This document shows, in pieces, positions 41,001 to 48,639 of a DNA stretch of 64,000 nucleotides (position 1 is its first letter; each line of letters begins with the position of its first letter). Made by a program: the position numbers and the translations under genes. Origin of the DNA: Acidovorax sp. GW101-3H11. Its GTDB lineage: Bacteria > Pseudomonadota > Gammaproteobacteria > Burkholderiales > Burkholderiaceae_C. The notes beneath the pieces are model-generated. The model had not been told where the DNA came from. It did no database searches and worked only from the letters and a program-made list of their open reading frames with translations. The stretch is from assembly GCF_001633105.1 (NCBI RefSeq), contig NZ_LUKZ01000001.1, positions 121,268-185,267 on the forward strand, read 5' to 3'.

Positions 41001-43628
41001 ACCGCGCCCGCCGTGCTGCTGGATTCGCTGCGCCGCTTTGCTGCCAGCCGCTACCAGGAGGGCTACCAGCGCGGCATCCATGACGACGACGCCCTGGCCA
41101 TCGTGCGGGTGCTAGCGCCCATCCAGGACGCGGCTGGGCTGCTGGTCTATGGCCCGGCCGAACGCGCGCTGGCCAAGCTCTATTGGCACCTGGGCCTGCG
41201 CGAGGAAAGCCGCCATTCCCTGGCGCGCCGCGCCCGCAGCGCACAGCACATTGCCCAGCTGTTTTCAAAGACCCACCTGCGCGACACGCTGGAGGCCGAA
41301 TCCGCGCAAGGCCTGCGCCAGTTTGTGGAGCAGCACCCCGTGCTGGCCGCTGAATGGCTGCCCGAACTGGCCCAGGCACTGAGCATCGGCGATGCGGAAG
41401 GAGCAAGCGACGAGGCCCTGCTGCGCACGCTGGTGGAAGAGTCCGGTGCCTACCTGGTGCGTGAGCTGGCGCAGACCGAGATCGGCACCGCCGAGCTGTC
41501 GCCCATTACACCCCAGTGGGTCATCAGCAACACCGGCGCGGACCTGGTGCAGGCCCTGCAGCGCGCGCTGGACCACGGCGGCCTGGCCAGCGCCTGGCTG
41601 CGCGATCTGAACGCGGCCGAGCCGCTGGAGCGCTGGCGCCTGGCGCGCGGCTGGCTGCGCGCGTTTGCGGCCACACAAGCCACGGCCGATGGCACCACAC
41701 CGGGCCTGGCATGGATTGATGACGCGGCCACGGCGCTGACCTTCCAAGGCACGCGCCGCCGCATCAACACCACGCTGGATGCGCAGGTGGCCGGGCTGCG
41801 CAGCGAACACACGCGCATCCAGCACGGCGCGCTGGCGTTCAACCTCAACGACTTTCGCCGCCGCGTGCGCCACCACCGCAGCCACGCAGTGCAGGGCTTC
41901 ACGGAGCTGCAGGCCCTGCGGCACGAGCTGCTCGTGCAAGAAAAAGCGCGCCTGCACCTGGCGCAGTTCCAGGCCAAGCCGCTGGCCACCTTTGTGCGCA
42001 ACCGGCTCATTGACGAGGTGTACCTGCCGCTGGTGGGCAACAACCTGAGCAAACAACTGGGCGCCGCTGGCGACAGCGCACGCACCGACCGCATGGGCAT
42101 GCTGCTGCTGATCTCGCCGCCCGGCTACGGCAAGACGACGCTGATGGAGTACGTGGCCAACCGCCTCGGCCTGGTGTTTGTGCGCATCAACTGCCCCGCC
42201 CTGGGCCACGGCGTGACCAGCATCGACCCCAGCACCGCGCCCAACAGCGCGGCGCGGCAAGAGCTGGAAAAGCTCAACCTGGGCCTGGCCATGGGCAGCA
42301 ACGTGATGCTGTACCTGGACGACATCCAGCACACGCACCCCGAGTTCTTGCAGAAGTTCATTGCGCTGGCCGATGGCACCCGCCGCATCGAGGGCGTGTG
42401 GCAGGGCCAGCCTCGCACCTGGGACATGCGCGGCAAGCGTTTTGCCATCGTGATGGCGGGCAACCCGTACACCGAGTCGGGCGACGTGTTCCGCATCCCC
42501 GACATGCTGGCCAACCGGGCCGACATCTACAACCTGGGCGATGTGCTCTCGGGCCGCGAGGCGGTGTTTGCGCTGTCGTACATCGAAAACAGCCTGACCG
42601 CCCACCCCGTGACCCAGCCCCTGGCTGCGCGCGAGCCGCAGGATGTGCACCTGCTGGTGCGCATGGCCCAGGGCGAGGCCATCGACACCAACAGCTTCGC
42701 CCACCCCTACAGTGCGGTGGAGCTGCAAGAGCTCAAGGGCCTGCTGCAGCGCCTGTTCAAGGTGCGCGACGTGCTGCTGAAGGTAAACCTGGCCTACATC
42801 GCCTCGGCCGCGCAGGACGACCGCTACCGCGAAGCGCCGCCCTTCCGCCTGCAAGGCAGCTACCGCAACATGTCGCGCCTGGCGCCGCAGGTCACGCCGC
42901 TGATGCAGGACGATGAACTGGACGCGCTGCTGCGCGACCACTACCGGGGTGAGGCGCAAACGCTGACCACCGGCGCCGAAGAAAACCTGCTGCAGCTGGC
43001 GCAGCTGATAGGCCGCCCCACGCCCCAAGAGCAGGAGCGCTGGGACCAGATCCGGGGCGACTACCAGCGCCAGCGCAAGATGGGCGGCGCCGAGGATGAC
43101 CCGAGCGTGCGCGTGACGCGTGGCCTGCTGGACATTGCCCGCAGCGTGGAAGCACTGCAGCCCCGCAAAGCCACCGAGCAGCTCACGCAGCACATCACCC
43201 AACATGTCGCCCAGCCCCTGGCCGCGATTGCGCAGCACCTGGCGCAGCCCACGCCCGCACAGCAGGCGCAAGGTGCGGCACTGACCCGCATCGAGCCCGC
43301 TCTGGCCGCCTTGGCAGAACTGGCCCAGCACCTGCAGCAAGGCACCACCCAGACCCAGGCCCAGATGCGCGCCAGCCTGGACGCCACGGCCCAGGCGCTG
43401 CAGGCCTTGCAGGCCAGCACACACACGCTGCACGCCCATAGCGACCAGGCCCAGGCCCAGCGCATGGTGGACGCGCTGCTGTCGCTGTCCGTCACCTACC
43501 GCCAGCTCATCATGCCGCTGGTGCGTGCTGTGGAAAGCCGCGTGGGTGCCGACGCCAAGATGCACCAGGAGGTGGAGCGGCTGGAGGGCATGATCGACAA
43601 CCTGCGCGGCGCGCCGCCCGCCAAGTAG
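37998..43628 (+). CDS. Giant AAA+ 'DNA repair ATPase' (DUF3686-type)
   Basis: A 1,876-residue protein of the family usually annotated as DNA repair ATPase. The N-terminal 550 residues are beta-rich (DUF3686-like), residues about 550-900 are coiled coil, and the AAA+ module lies near the C-terminus: Walker A PPGYGKTT (1374-1381), Walker B LYLDDIQ (1438-1444), a sensor-1 MAGNPY (about 1485-1490) and NRAD with a likely arginine finger (about 1506-1509). A TDG triplet repeat (about 990-1000) marks a flexible linker, and the last 150 residues are Gln/Ala-rich coiled coil. No nuclease or helicase motif is seen, so the repair label is only traditional. It is cotranscribed with PspA- and flotillin-type genes; a membrane-remodelling or unfoldase role is equally plausible. 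Confidence 0.85.
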   Translation: MTTAPSSTDTPVEDAAIDTSVAESSSYELLKKRLEAQGDQLLSKAQALNAARIEQFGQRDQQLLMRLRARTEHNCVARDLAYIGGNRLLFGYNVFMGLRRETRVEDVFALYELAHHDTNSEGVGAPESDELVQVPMAGSFLDDPRFVADFNELYTYYKQATLQLLRPTPEFLLAAFQIGQQAQDIRVFRWRRESDGSLKYVDNRGERDLTPPPSHDFSWTPLTREHHVGGAHPHINVLDTVFVETVGGTLTVKVENNTETGLGIYEEPVDDANQALGDAEFAYAKLGLLILLQVRPYRESTTRYLVFNQRTQQVVRIDAIGASCMQLPEDHGIIFPGGYYLQSGETKRFDLPPELTEQLRFTRMKRSPNGEDVAYIFYGTVPPPQGSPATLDAGCYALFTYNLIEKSLAPPILADGYSTFPDGRMLVFQAARGEATRVHPMQLWRTPFATEEHASRQPAGTGFFGRVGNADLVRGISDLLGIARMVREQVPTRTAYEDLIRQCQRARDAYFWLDAGEVQNAAADLGGIEQAAQATLGEFEKVESIRQDTTRALHKAEGQQRELMTAIASQLWRSPSDFVQALDRLRQRQGELHLLRELRYADLATIDAMAAQLTAEQQRVGERALQFLSDEKAFDGQRQALAKVATALPQATTAGQLAEHLTTLDTEAASLDLLSEQLGSLPGGDAVQRTTILDRIALLYADINRLRADARARRRNLGAAEQRAEFGAQFKLFGQAVENALELSDTPEKCDEALTRLLAQLEDIEGRFAEQEEFLADIATQRESVYEALSARRQSLVDAQQRRAKALADAATRVLDGVPRRIAGFGELAQVHSYFASDPMLAKLREQVAELRRLGAAVAADDIDTRLKTARDQAVRAVRDQRDLSAGTGGGLKLGSHTFTINKQPLDLTLVAHGDGLAWQITGTDYLAPAHHDRLEALRPFWQQALVSEAPQLARAEYLAAEWLEAQQRGEAEPGWSELLVQLAEHARTDGTDGTDGTEPSTAPAVLLDSLRRFAASRYQEGYQRGIHDDDALAIVRVLAPIQDAAGLLVYGPAERALAKLYWHLGLREESRHSLARRARSAQHIAQLFSKTHLRDTLEAESAQGLRQFVEQHPVLAAEWLPELAQALSIGDAEGASDEALLRTLVEESGAYLVRELAQTEIGTAELSPITPQWVISNTGADLVQALQRALDHGGLASAWLRDLNAAEPLERWRLARGWLRAFAATQATADGTTPGLAWIDDAATALTFQGTRRRINTTLDAQVAGLRSEHTRIQHGALAFNLNDFRRRVRHHRSHAVQGFTELQALRHELLVQEKARLHLAQFQAKPLATFVRNRLIDEVYLPLVGNNLSKQLGAAGDSARTDRMGMLLLISPPGYGKTTLMEYVANRLGLVFVRINCPALGHGVTSIDPSTAPNSAARQELEKLNLGLAMGSNVMLYLDDIQHTHPEFLQKFIALADGTRRIEGVWQGQPRTWDMRGKRFAIVMAGNPYTESGDVFRIPDMLANRADIYNLGDVLSGREAVFALSYIENSLTAHPVTQPLAAREPQDVHLLVRMAQGEAIDTNSFAHPYSAVELQELKGLLQRLFKVRDVLLKVNLAYIASAAQDDRYREAPPFRLQGSYRNMSRLAPQVTPLMQDDELDALLRDHYRGEAQTLTTGAEENLLQLAQLIGRPTPQEQERWDQIRGDYQRQRKMGGAEDDPSVRVTRGLLDIARSVEALQPRKATEQLTQHITQHVAQPLAAIAQHLAQPTPAQQAQGAALTRIEPALAALAELAQHLQQGTTQTQAQMRASLDATAQALQALQASTHTLHAHSDQAQAQRMVDALLSLSVTYRQLIMPLVRAVESRVGADAKMHQEVERLEGMIDNLRGAPPAK

Positions 43629-43635
43629 GCCGGAA

Positions 43636-43652
43636 CAGCGCGCAAGGCGCTG
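43636..43652. terminator. Hairpin after the ATPase operon
   Basis: CAGCGC-GCAAG-GCGCTG, a perfect 6-bp stem between the ATPase stop and the convergent exporter stop. No T-tract; candidate bidirectional transcript end. Confidence 0.4.
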
Positions 43653-43667
43653 CGTCTGCGCCGGTGC

Positions 43668-44576
43668 TCAGGCCGGTTGCGGCGCCGCCCCCGGCGCTGC
43701 GGGCGCACGCGCCGTGAGCGCGCTGCCCATCGAGGCGGCCATGATGCAGCCAATGGCCAGCCACTGCACCACGCTCAGGTGCTCGCTCAGCAAGGCCATG
43801 GCGACCAGCGCGGCCACGGCGGGTTCCATGCTGATCATGATGCCGAAGGCCTCCTTGGGCAGGCGCTTCAGGGCCATCATCTCCAGCGATATGGGCACTG
43901 CGCTCGACACCGCTGCCACCGCCACGCCGATCAGCAACAGGCTGGGCGAGAGCAGCGCCGCGCCCGCATGCGCCACGCCCACTGGCACCACCACCAGCGC
44001 TGCCACCAACAGGCCCAGCGACACCGAATGCCCCGCGTGCAAATGCCCCGCGCGTTTGCCAAACACGATGTACAGCGCCCAGAACACCGCCGCGCCCAGC
44101 GCGTAGGCCACGCCCACCGGGTCCAGCATGCTGCCGTTGAGCCCCAATGGCAGCAGCAGCCCCAGCCCCGCGATGGCCAGCAGCACCCAGACAAAATCCA
44201 CTGCGCGGCGCGACGACCAGATGGCCACGGCCAGCGGCCCCGCAAACTCGATGGCCACGGCCAGGCCGAACGGCAGCGTGCGCAGCGACATGTAGAACAT
44301 CAGGTTCATGCCGCCCAGGGCTGCGCCGTACAACACCACCGACTTCGCATCGGCCCGGCTCAGGTGCCAGCGCCAGGGCCGCCACAGCAACAGCACCACC
44401 AGCGCCGAGAACCCCACCCGCAGCGCCGTGGTGCCCTGCGCCCCTACGGCCGGAAACAGCCAGTGTTTGGCCCAGGATGTGCCAATGCCCAGCGCCGTCA
44501 CAGAGCCAAGCACGGCAAGAAAGGGGAGAAAACGGTGGAACACCGCAGAGGTAGAGAAAGAAACTGGCATGCGCAA
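43668..44576 (-). CDS. EamA/DMT exporter, RhtA-like
   Basis: A 302-residue drug/metabolite transporter with ten hydrophobic helices in two EamA repeats (about residues 15-140 and 150-288). The closest recognisable pattern is RhtA, the threonine/homoserine exporter: GTSWAKHWLFPAVGAQGTTALRVGFSALVLL and ALGGMNLMFYMSLRTLPFGLAVAIEFAGPLAVA are typical. It would expel amino acids or analogues. It is divergent from an Lrp/AsnC regulator (93 bp apart), a pairing often seen for amino-acid exporters. Two ATGs (44576, 44570) are possible starts. Exported substrate inferred only. Confidence 0.87.
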   Translation of the reverse strand: MRMPVSFSTSAVFHRFLPFLAVLGSVTALGIGTSWAKHWLFPAVGAQGTTALRVGFSALVVLLLWRPWRWHLSRADAKSVVLYGAALGGMNLMFYMSLRTLPFGLAVAIEFAGPLAVAIWSSRRAVDFVWVLLAIAGLGLLLPLGLNGSMLDPVGVAYALGAAVFWALYIVFGKRAGHLHAGHSVSLGLLVAALVVVPVGVAHAGAALLSPSLLLIGVAVAAVSSAVPISLEMMALKRLPKEAFGIMISMEPAVAALVAMALLSEHLSVVQWLAIGCIMAASMGSALTARAPAAPGAAPQPA

Positions 44577-44601
44577 AAATATAGTTCGCTCACGCCGTGT
44601 T

Positions 44602-44626
44602 TTTGACTCTGATTTGAGGGGTCAAA
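44602..44626. promoter_or_regulatory. Inverted repeat between exporter and Lrp regulator
   Basis: TTTGAC (44602-44607) and GTCAAA (44621-44626) form a 6-bp inverted repeat with a 13-base spacer in the divergent promoter region, a plausible Lrp-type binding site. Confidence 0.35.
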
Positions 44627-44669
44627 CGCAACTTTCACTCGCCCGTTCTCGCCCCGCACGAGGTTTCGC

Positions 44670-45158
44670 ATGACCGCACCCGCCGTACTCGACCGCTTCG
44701 ACCTCGCCATCCTGGACATCCTGCAGTCCGACAACACCACGCCCCAGCGCGTGATCGCCCAGGCCGTGAACCTCTCGGCCCCGGCCGTGCAGCGGCGCAT
44801 CCAGCGGCTGCAGAACACCGGCGTGATCCGCGCCAACGTGGCCGTGCTCGACCCGGAAAAGGTCGGCAAGCCCCTGACCATCATCGTGGAGGTGCACCTG
44901 GAGAACGAACGCCCTGACCGCACCGCCCCGCTGCGCGCGCGCATCGCCGCCGAAGCGGCCGTGCAGCAGTGCTACAGCGTGACAGGCGAGGCGGACTACC
45001 TGCTGGTGGTGACGGTGGCCTCGATGACCGACTACCAGGCGCTGACGCGGCGCCTGTTTGAAGGCGACGACAACGTGCGCTGGTTTCGGACCTCGGTGGC
45101 GCTGGAATGCATGAAGACGGGGCTGCGGGTGCCGCTGGACACCGGCCCCGGCATCTGA
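44670..45158 (+). CDS. Lrp/AsnC-family transcriptional regulator
   Basis: A 162-residue feast/famine regulator. Residues 5-65 form the helix-turn-helix (LDRFDLAILDILQSDNTTPQRVIAQAVNLSAPAVQRRIQRLQNTGVI) and residues 70-155 the RAM/AsnC ligand domain with the VTGEADYLLVV motif (about 105-115), where amino acids bind between subunits. It is divergent from the RhtA-like exporter, which it probably controls in response to an amino acid. Its stop abuts the convergent panE-type gene with no gap. Confidence 0.92.
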   Translation: MTAPAVLDRFDLAILDILQSDNTTPQRVIAQAVNLSAPAVQRRIQRLQNTGVIRANVAVLDPEKVGKPLTIIVEVHLENERPDRTAPLRARIAAEAAVQQCYSVTGEADYLLVVTVASMTDYQALTRRLFEGDDNVRWFRTSVALECMKTGLRVPLDTGPGI

Positions 45159-46157
45159 CTACACCCCCAGCATCCGCCGCATCTCTGCCCCGCCAAGCCG
45201 CAGCCTCGGCCCACCCAGCAGCTCGCACATGCGCGCATTCAGCGGCGCCGCCATGCCCTGCTGCGCCGCCAGCCGCACCACCGCACCGCACAGCGCATCA
45301 ATCTCCGTCACCCGCCCGGCTTCCAGGTCGTCCCACATGGATGAGCGGGCGGTGGCGTCGATCTGCAGCATGCGTTTGGCCAGGCGGGTGAACAGCCAGT
45401 TGGGCAGGCGCAGTACAGAGGGCAGCATGGTGGGCGACACGGCCGTGACCTTTGCGGGCGTGATGCCTGCACGTGCCATCACGCCCAGCGCTTCGGATTG
45501 CAGGGCGGCGAACACGCGGCGGCAGTCGCGGTCGAGCAGCTCCTGGCGCAGGGGCAGGTTGGACAGTGCGTTGACCGGGTTGTTGAGGTTGAGCAGCAGC
45601 TTGCCCCATTGCACGGCACGGATGTCGGGCGGCAGCACGATGGCCAGGCCTGCGGCGGCAAAGACCGGTGCGACGCGCTCGGTGGCCGCATCGCGCTGCA
45701 GTTGCAGATAGCCAGCGGTGGCACGGTGCACCTGCGCGCCGCGCAGCACCACGTTGTAGGGCACCATGCCCGCCAGCACATTCAGGCCCGACGCCAGCGC
45801 CTGGGCGCGGGCCACGTTGTCCACGCCGTTCTGCAATGAGATGACGGGGGTGCCGGGCGCACAGGCCGCAGCCAGTTCGCGCGCGGCGGATTCGGTGGCG
45901 CCGCTTTTGACGCACAGCAGGACGATGCTGTCCGCACCCGGCGTCACCTCGGCCAGGGTGGCCGCCAGCCGCAGCGCCGAGGCACCAGCGGGCACCGTGT
46001 GGTCAAAGCCGTCCAGGTCGGTCACGCGCAGGCCCTGCGCCGCGATGGGCTGCAGTGCGTGGGCGCGGCCTACCAACGTGACGGCCTGGCCTTGCGCCGC
46101 CAGGCGGCCACCCACATAACAACCGATGGCGCCTGCGCCGAGAACGATGAAGTGCAT
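45159..46157 (-). CDS. panE: 2-dehydropantoate 2-reductase (ketopantoate reductase)
   Basis: NADPH-dependent reduction of ketopantoate to pantoate for pantothenate and CoA synthesis, or an ApbA/PanE-like paralogue. The 332-residue protein has the Rossmann motif GAGAIGCYVGGRLA (residues 7-20), CVKSGATESA (about 83-92), the NGVDN loop and the catalytic-domain lysine in WGKLLLNLNNPVNAL (about 186-200). The ATG at 46157 starts directly before the Rossmann strand. The DNA upstream is a 180-bp MITE-like element whose end lies six bases from the start codon, and an in-frame ATG at 46196 inside it would add 13 residues. Its promoter and ribosome site (TAGG) are thus derived from the element. Several paralogues occur in this family, so the symbol is tentative. 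Confidence 0.83.
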   Translation of the reverse strand: MHFIVLGAGAIGCYVGGRLAAQGQAVTLVGRAHALQPIAAQGLRVTDLDGFDHTVPAGASALRLAATLAEVTPGADSIVLLCVKSGATESAARELAAACAPGTPVISLQNGVDNVARAQALASGLNVLAGMVPYNVVLRGAQVHRATAGYLQLQRDAATERVAPVFAAAGLAIVLPPDIRAVQWGKLLLNLNNPVNALSNLPLRQELLDRDCRRVFAALQSEALGVMARAGITPAKVTAVSPTMLPSVLRLPNWLFTRLAKRMLQIDATARSSMWDDLEAGRVTEIDALCGAVVRLAAQQGMAAPLNARMCELLGGPRLRLGGAEMRRMLGV

Positions 46158-46163
46158 GGTTAA

Positions 46164-46343
46164 GAGCCTATTCAAAGTCTTTTTGGAGTCACACAAGTCC
46201 CTTGCCCGAAGGGTTGGAGTGAAATCGGGCGATTGAACGCCCCGGCTGCTTGCATGGGCACGAGCCCATGCGGCGCATCCGAAGCATCCACTTCATCACG
46301 ATGGCCCTCCAATGCGATCTCCAAAAAGACCTTGAACAGGCTC
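46164..46343. mobile_element. MITE-like element with 25-bp terminal inverted repeats
   Basis: A 180-bp element with terminal inverted repeats (46164-46188 and 46319-46343) that match at 23 of 25 positions and begin GAGCCT. It is flanked by a 3-bp direct repeat, TAA (46161-46163, 46344-46346). TNA target duplication and ends of this kind fit IS5-family (ISL2/IS1031-like) transposition. It holds no transposase; inside is an 8-bp GCATGGGC/GCCCATGC hairpin (46252-46271). Inserted directly upstream of the panE-type gene. Confidence 0.72.
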
Positions 46344-46479
46344 TAAGAATCCTTGGAAAGTGGGCCGGGTGCCGGTGGCATTGTGCAGACCGGGCGGCCC
46401 GCAGTCTGGCGCGCAGGCGACGCTGGGCCCATCCATGCCCTTCTTTCGCTGAAATTTATGGCTTTTTTGGCCTTCTCCG

Positions 46480-46520
46480 CGCGACCATCAAGCGCTAATA
46501 GCTATCAAATATATAGCAAA
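46480..46520. repeat. Dispersed 41-bp repeat, copy B
   Basis: Matches copy A (32761-32801) at about 38 of 41 positions. It lies just after the histidine-kinase stop, at the end of a 376-bp gap that otherwise contains only the MITE-like element and unremarkable GC-rich sequence. Confidence 0.75.
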
Positions 46521-46533
46521 TAACCCCATACCA

Positions 46534-47871
46534 TCAGCTAAACCGCAGTGTCACCCGCAGCCCGCCAAGGTGCGGAGAGCTGTCCAGCGCCACCACCGCA
46601 CCATGCCGCTGCGCAATGGCTTGCACGATGGCCAGGCCCAGGCCGCTACCGGGGGCGCCTTCGGCGGTTTCGCGCACAAAACGCTGCATCACGCGCTCGC
46701 GGTGCTCGGGGGCGATGCCGGGGCCGCTGTCTTCCACCGTGAGGAGGGCGCGGCCGTGGTCGGTGCTCACTTGCACATCCACCTGGCCGCCGGGCGGGGT
46801 GTATTTGATGGCGTTGTCGAGCAGGTTGCGCACCAGCATGCGCAACGCCTCGGCGTTGCCCGGTACGGTGATCGCGTCGGAGTCGAGCAGGCCCACGTCC
46901 ATGCCCCGTGCCTGGGCGGCGGGCGCCACATCTGCCAGGGCCAGCTGGGCGACGGTGCGCAGGTCCACGGGCTCGGATGCCGTGGAGCTGGCTTCCTGCC
47001 GTGCCAGCGTCAGCAACTGCTCGACCAGGCGTGTGGCGCGGTCGATGCCGGCCGACAGGCGTTCGATGGCCTGGGCGCGCGCGGCATCGTCGCCCGCGCG
47101 CTGCAGGCCCTGCAGCTGCAGGCGCAGCGCGGCCAGGGGCGAGCGCAGCTCGTGTGCGGCGTCGGCCACAAAATGTTCCTGTGCTTCGAAAGCCCGTTGC
47201 ACGCGTTCGAACAGCAGGTTGAGTTCGCTCACCAGGGGCTGCACCTCGTCGGGCAGTTGCGCGTCGCTCACGGGCGAGAGGTCGTCGGCCTGCCGCTGGG
47301 CGAGCTGGCGGCGCACGCGCTCCACCGGGGCCAGCGAGCGGCTCACGCCCCACCACACGGCCAGCACCAAGAGCGGCGCCATGAAGGCCAGCGGCGCCAG
47401 CGTGCGCAGCGCCAGGCTGCGAGCCATGCCCTGCCGCACGGCCATGTTCTGCGCCACCTGGATGACCTGCGAGCGCGTCTGCATCGAGAACACGCGGTAG
47501 GTGCCGCCGCGTGCCTGCACGTTGGTGAAGCCCAGCACCGCAATCTGTGGCAGGGCCGCGCCCACAGCGGATTCAAAAATGCGCAGCCCCTCATTGGTCC
47601 ACACCTGCACGATGAATTCGTGGTTCTCGTCCTCCGGGTCCAGCCCCGGGCCCAGGCCTTGGGCGTCCACCGGCAGGCCCGAGCGCAGGGCCAGCGCGGT
47701 CTGCTGCATGTGGTAGTCGAACAGCGCATCGGCCTCGTCCAGCGCGCTGCGGTAGGCCAGCACGCCCTGCACCGCCCCGGCCAGCACGATGGCGGCCAGC
47801 AAAAACACCAGCAGCCGCATGCGCAAGGAGCGAGGGAGCAGGCCCCGCAAGGCGTGAGAGAGCTTGTCCAT
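46534..47871 (-). CDS. Sensor histidine kinase, QseC-like
   Basis: A 445-residue membrane sensor kinase. Two transmembrane helices (about residues 18-39 and 158-177) flank a 118-residue periplasmic sensor domain. HAMP-like sequence follows (about 178-230), then the H-box FVADAAHELRSPLAAL (phospho-His about 240), N-box NLLDNAIKYTP (about 349-359), and G-boxes VEDSGPGIAPEH and GSGLGLAIVQAIA. It resembles QseC/TctE sensors. The ATG at 47871 overlaps the response-regulator stop (TGATG); a GTG one codon earlier is possible. The signal is not deducible from the sensor domain. It probably phosphorylates the cotranscribed regulator. Confidence 0.93.
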   Translation of the reverse strand: MDKLSHALRGLLPRSLRMRLLVFLLAAIVLAGAVQGVLAYRSALDEADALFDYHMQQTALALRSGLPVDAQGLGPGLDPEDENHEFIVQVWTNEGLRIFESAVGAALPQIAVLGFTNVQARGGTYRVFSMQTRSQVIQVAQNMAVRQGMARSLALRTLAPLAFMAPLLVLAVWWGVSRSLAPVERVRRQLAQRQADDLSPVSDAQLPDEVQPLVSELNLLFERVQRAFEAQEHFVADAAHELRSPLAALRLQLQGLQRAGDDAARAQAIERLSAGIDRATRLVEQLLTLARQEASSTASEPVDLRTVAQLALADVAPAAQARGMDVGLLDSDAITVPGNAEALRMLVRNLLDNAIKYTPPGGQVDVQVSTDHGRALLTVEDSGPGIAPEHRERVMQRFVRETAEGAPGSGLGLAIVQAIAQRHGAVVALDSSPHLGGLRVTLRFS

Positions 47872-48530
47872 CACATTTTGGGTACGAGATGACCGACGCC
47901 GCGCACATTCAGCACCAGCTCGGGCCCCAGCTTCTTGCGCAGGCCGTGGACGTACACCTCCACCGCATTGCTGCTCACCTCATCGCCCCAGCCGTAGAGC
48001 TTGTCTTCGAGCTGCTGGCGCGACAGCACCATGCCGGGGCGGGCGATGAGCGGCTCCAGCACGGCCCATTCGCGCCCAGACAGCACCACGGGCGTGCCGC
48101 GCACCGTCACCTCGCGCGTGGCGGGGTTGATGCTCACGCCCTGGTGTTCGTACACCGGCTCGGCGCGCCCGGCAGCACGGCGCAGCAGGGCGCGGATGCG
48201 GGCCAGCAGCTCGTCCAGGTCATAGGGCTTGAGCACGTAGTCGTCCGCCCCGGCATCCAGCCCCTCGATGCGCTGGGCCACGGCGTCGCGCGCGGTGGCC
48301 ACCAGCACAGGAGTGCGGTCCTTGCGGGTGCGCAGGTCGCGCAGCACGGCCAGGCCATCGCGTTTGGGCAGGCCCAGGTCGAGCAGCACGAGGTCGTAGG
48401 GCTGGGTGCGCAAGGCCGTGTCGGCGGCATCGCCATCGCGCGCCCAATCCACGGCGTAGTGTTCGGCGCGCAGCAGGTCTTGCACGGCTTCGCCGATCAT
48501 GGGGTCGTCTTCAACCAGCAACAGGCGCAT
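47871..48530 (-). CDS. OmpR-family response regulator, QseB-like
   Basis: A 219-residue two-component regulator. The receiver domain (1-115) has the acidic pair Glu7-Asp8-Asp9, phospho-acceptor Asp51 in LLDLGLP, and switch residues Thr79 and Lys (KPYD, about 101). The C-terminal winged helix (about 125-218; LSGREWAVLEPLIARPG, SNAVEVYVHGLRKKLG) is of the OmpR/PhoB type; the SSNAVEVYVHGLRKKL helix is typical of QseB/TctD/PmrA. First gene of the pair, divergent from the TonB receptor across a Fur-box-bearing gap of 109 bp, so shared control is possible. Confidence 0.93.
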   Translation of the reverse strand: MRLLLVEDDPMIGEAVQDLLRAEHYAVDWARDGDAADTALRTQPYDLVLLDLGLPKRDGLAVLRDLRTRKDRTPVLVATARDAVAQRIEGLDAGADDYVLKPYDLDELLARIRALLRRAAGRAEPVYEHQGVSINPATREVTVRGTPVVLSGREWAVLEPLIARPGMVLSRQQLEDKLYGWGDEVSSNAVEVYVHGLRKKLGPELVLNVRGVGHLVPKM

Positions 48531-48608
48531 GGCGGCGATCTACGAGGAAAGAAGAGAGCATGGCGCGAGGATAGCGGCTGCCAAGCGCGGCGCTTTGATC
48601 CAATTCTG

Positions 48609-48634
48609 TAATAATAATTATTTTCATTCTCATT
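48609..48634. promoter_or_regulatory. Candidate Fur box upstream of second TonB receptor
   Basis: On the minus strand the AT-rich tract contains TGAGAATGAAAATAA, about 10 of 14 defined matches to the Fur 7-1-7 consensus, and extends as overlapping AAT/ATT units. It ends six bases before the receptor start codon at 48640. Confidence 0.6.
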
Positions 48635-48639
48635 TGAAA

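Noticed and set aside
48499-48639. Upstream start for the second TonB receptor
   Set aside because: It would overlap the response-regulator gene and the Fur box and would bury the signal peptide.
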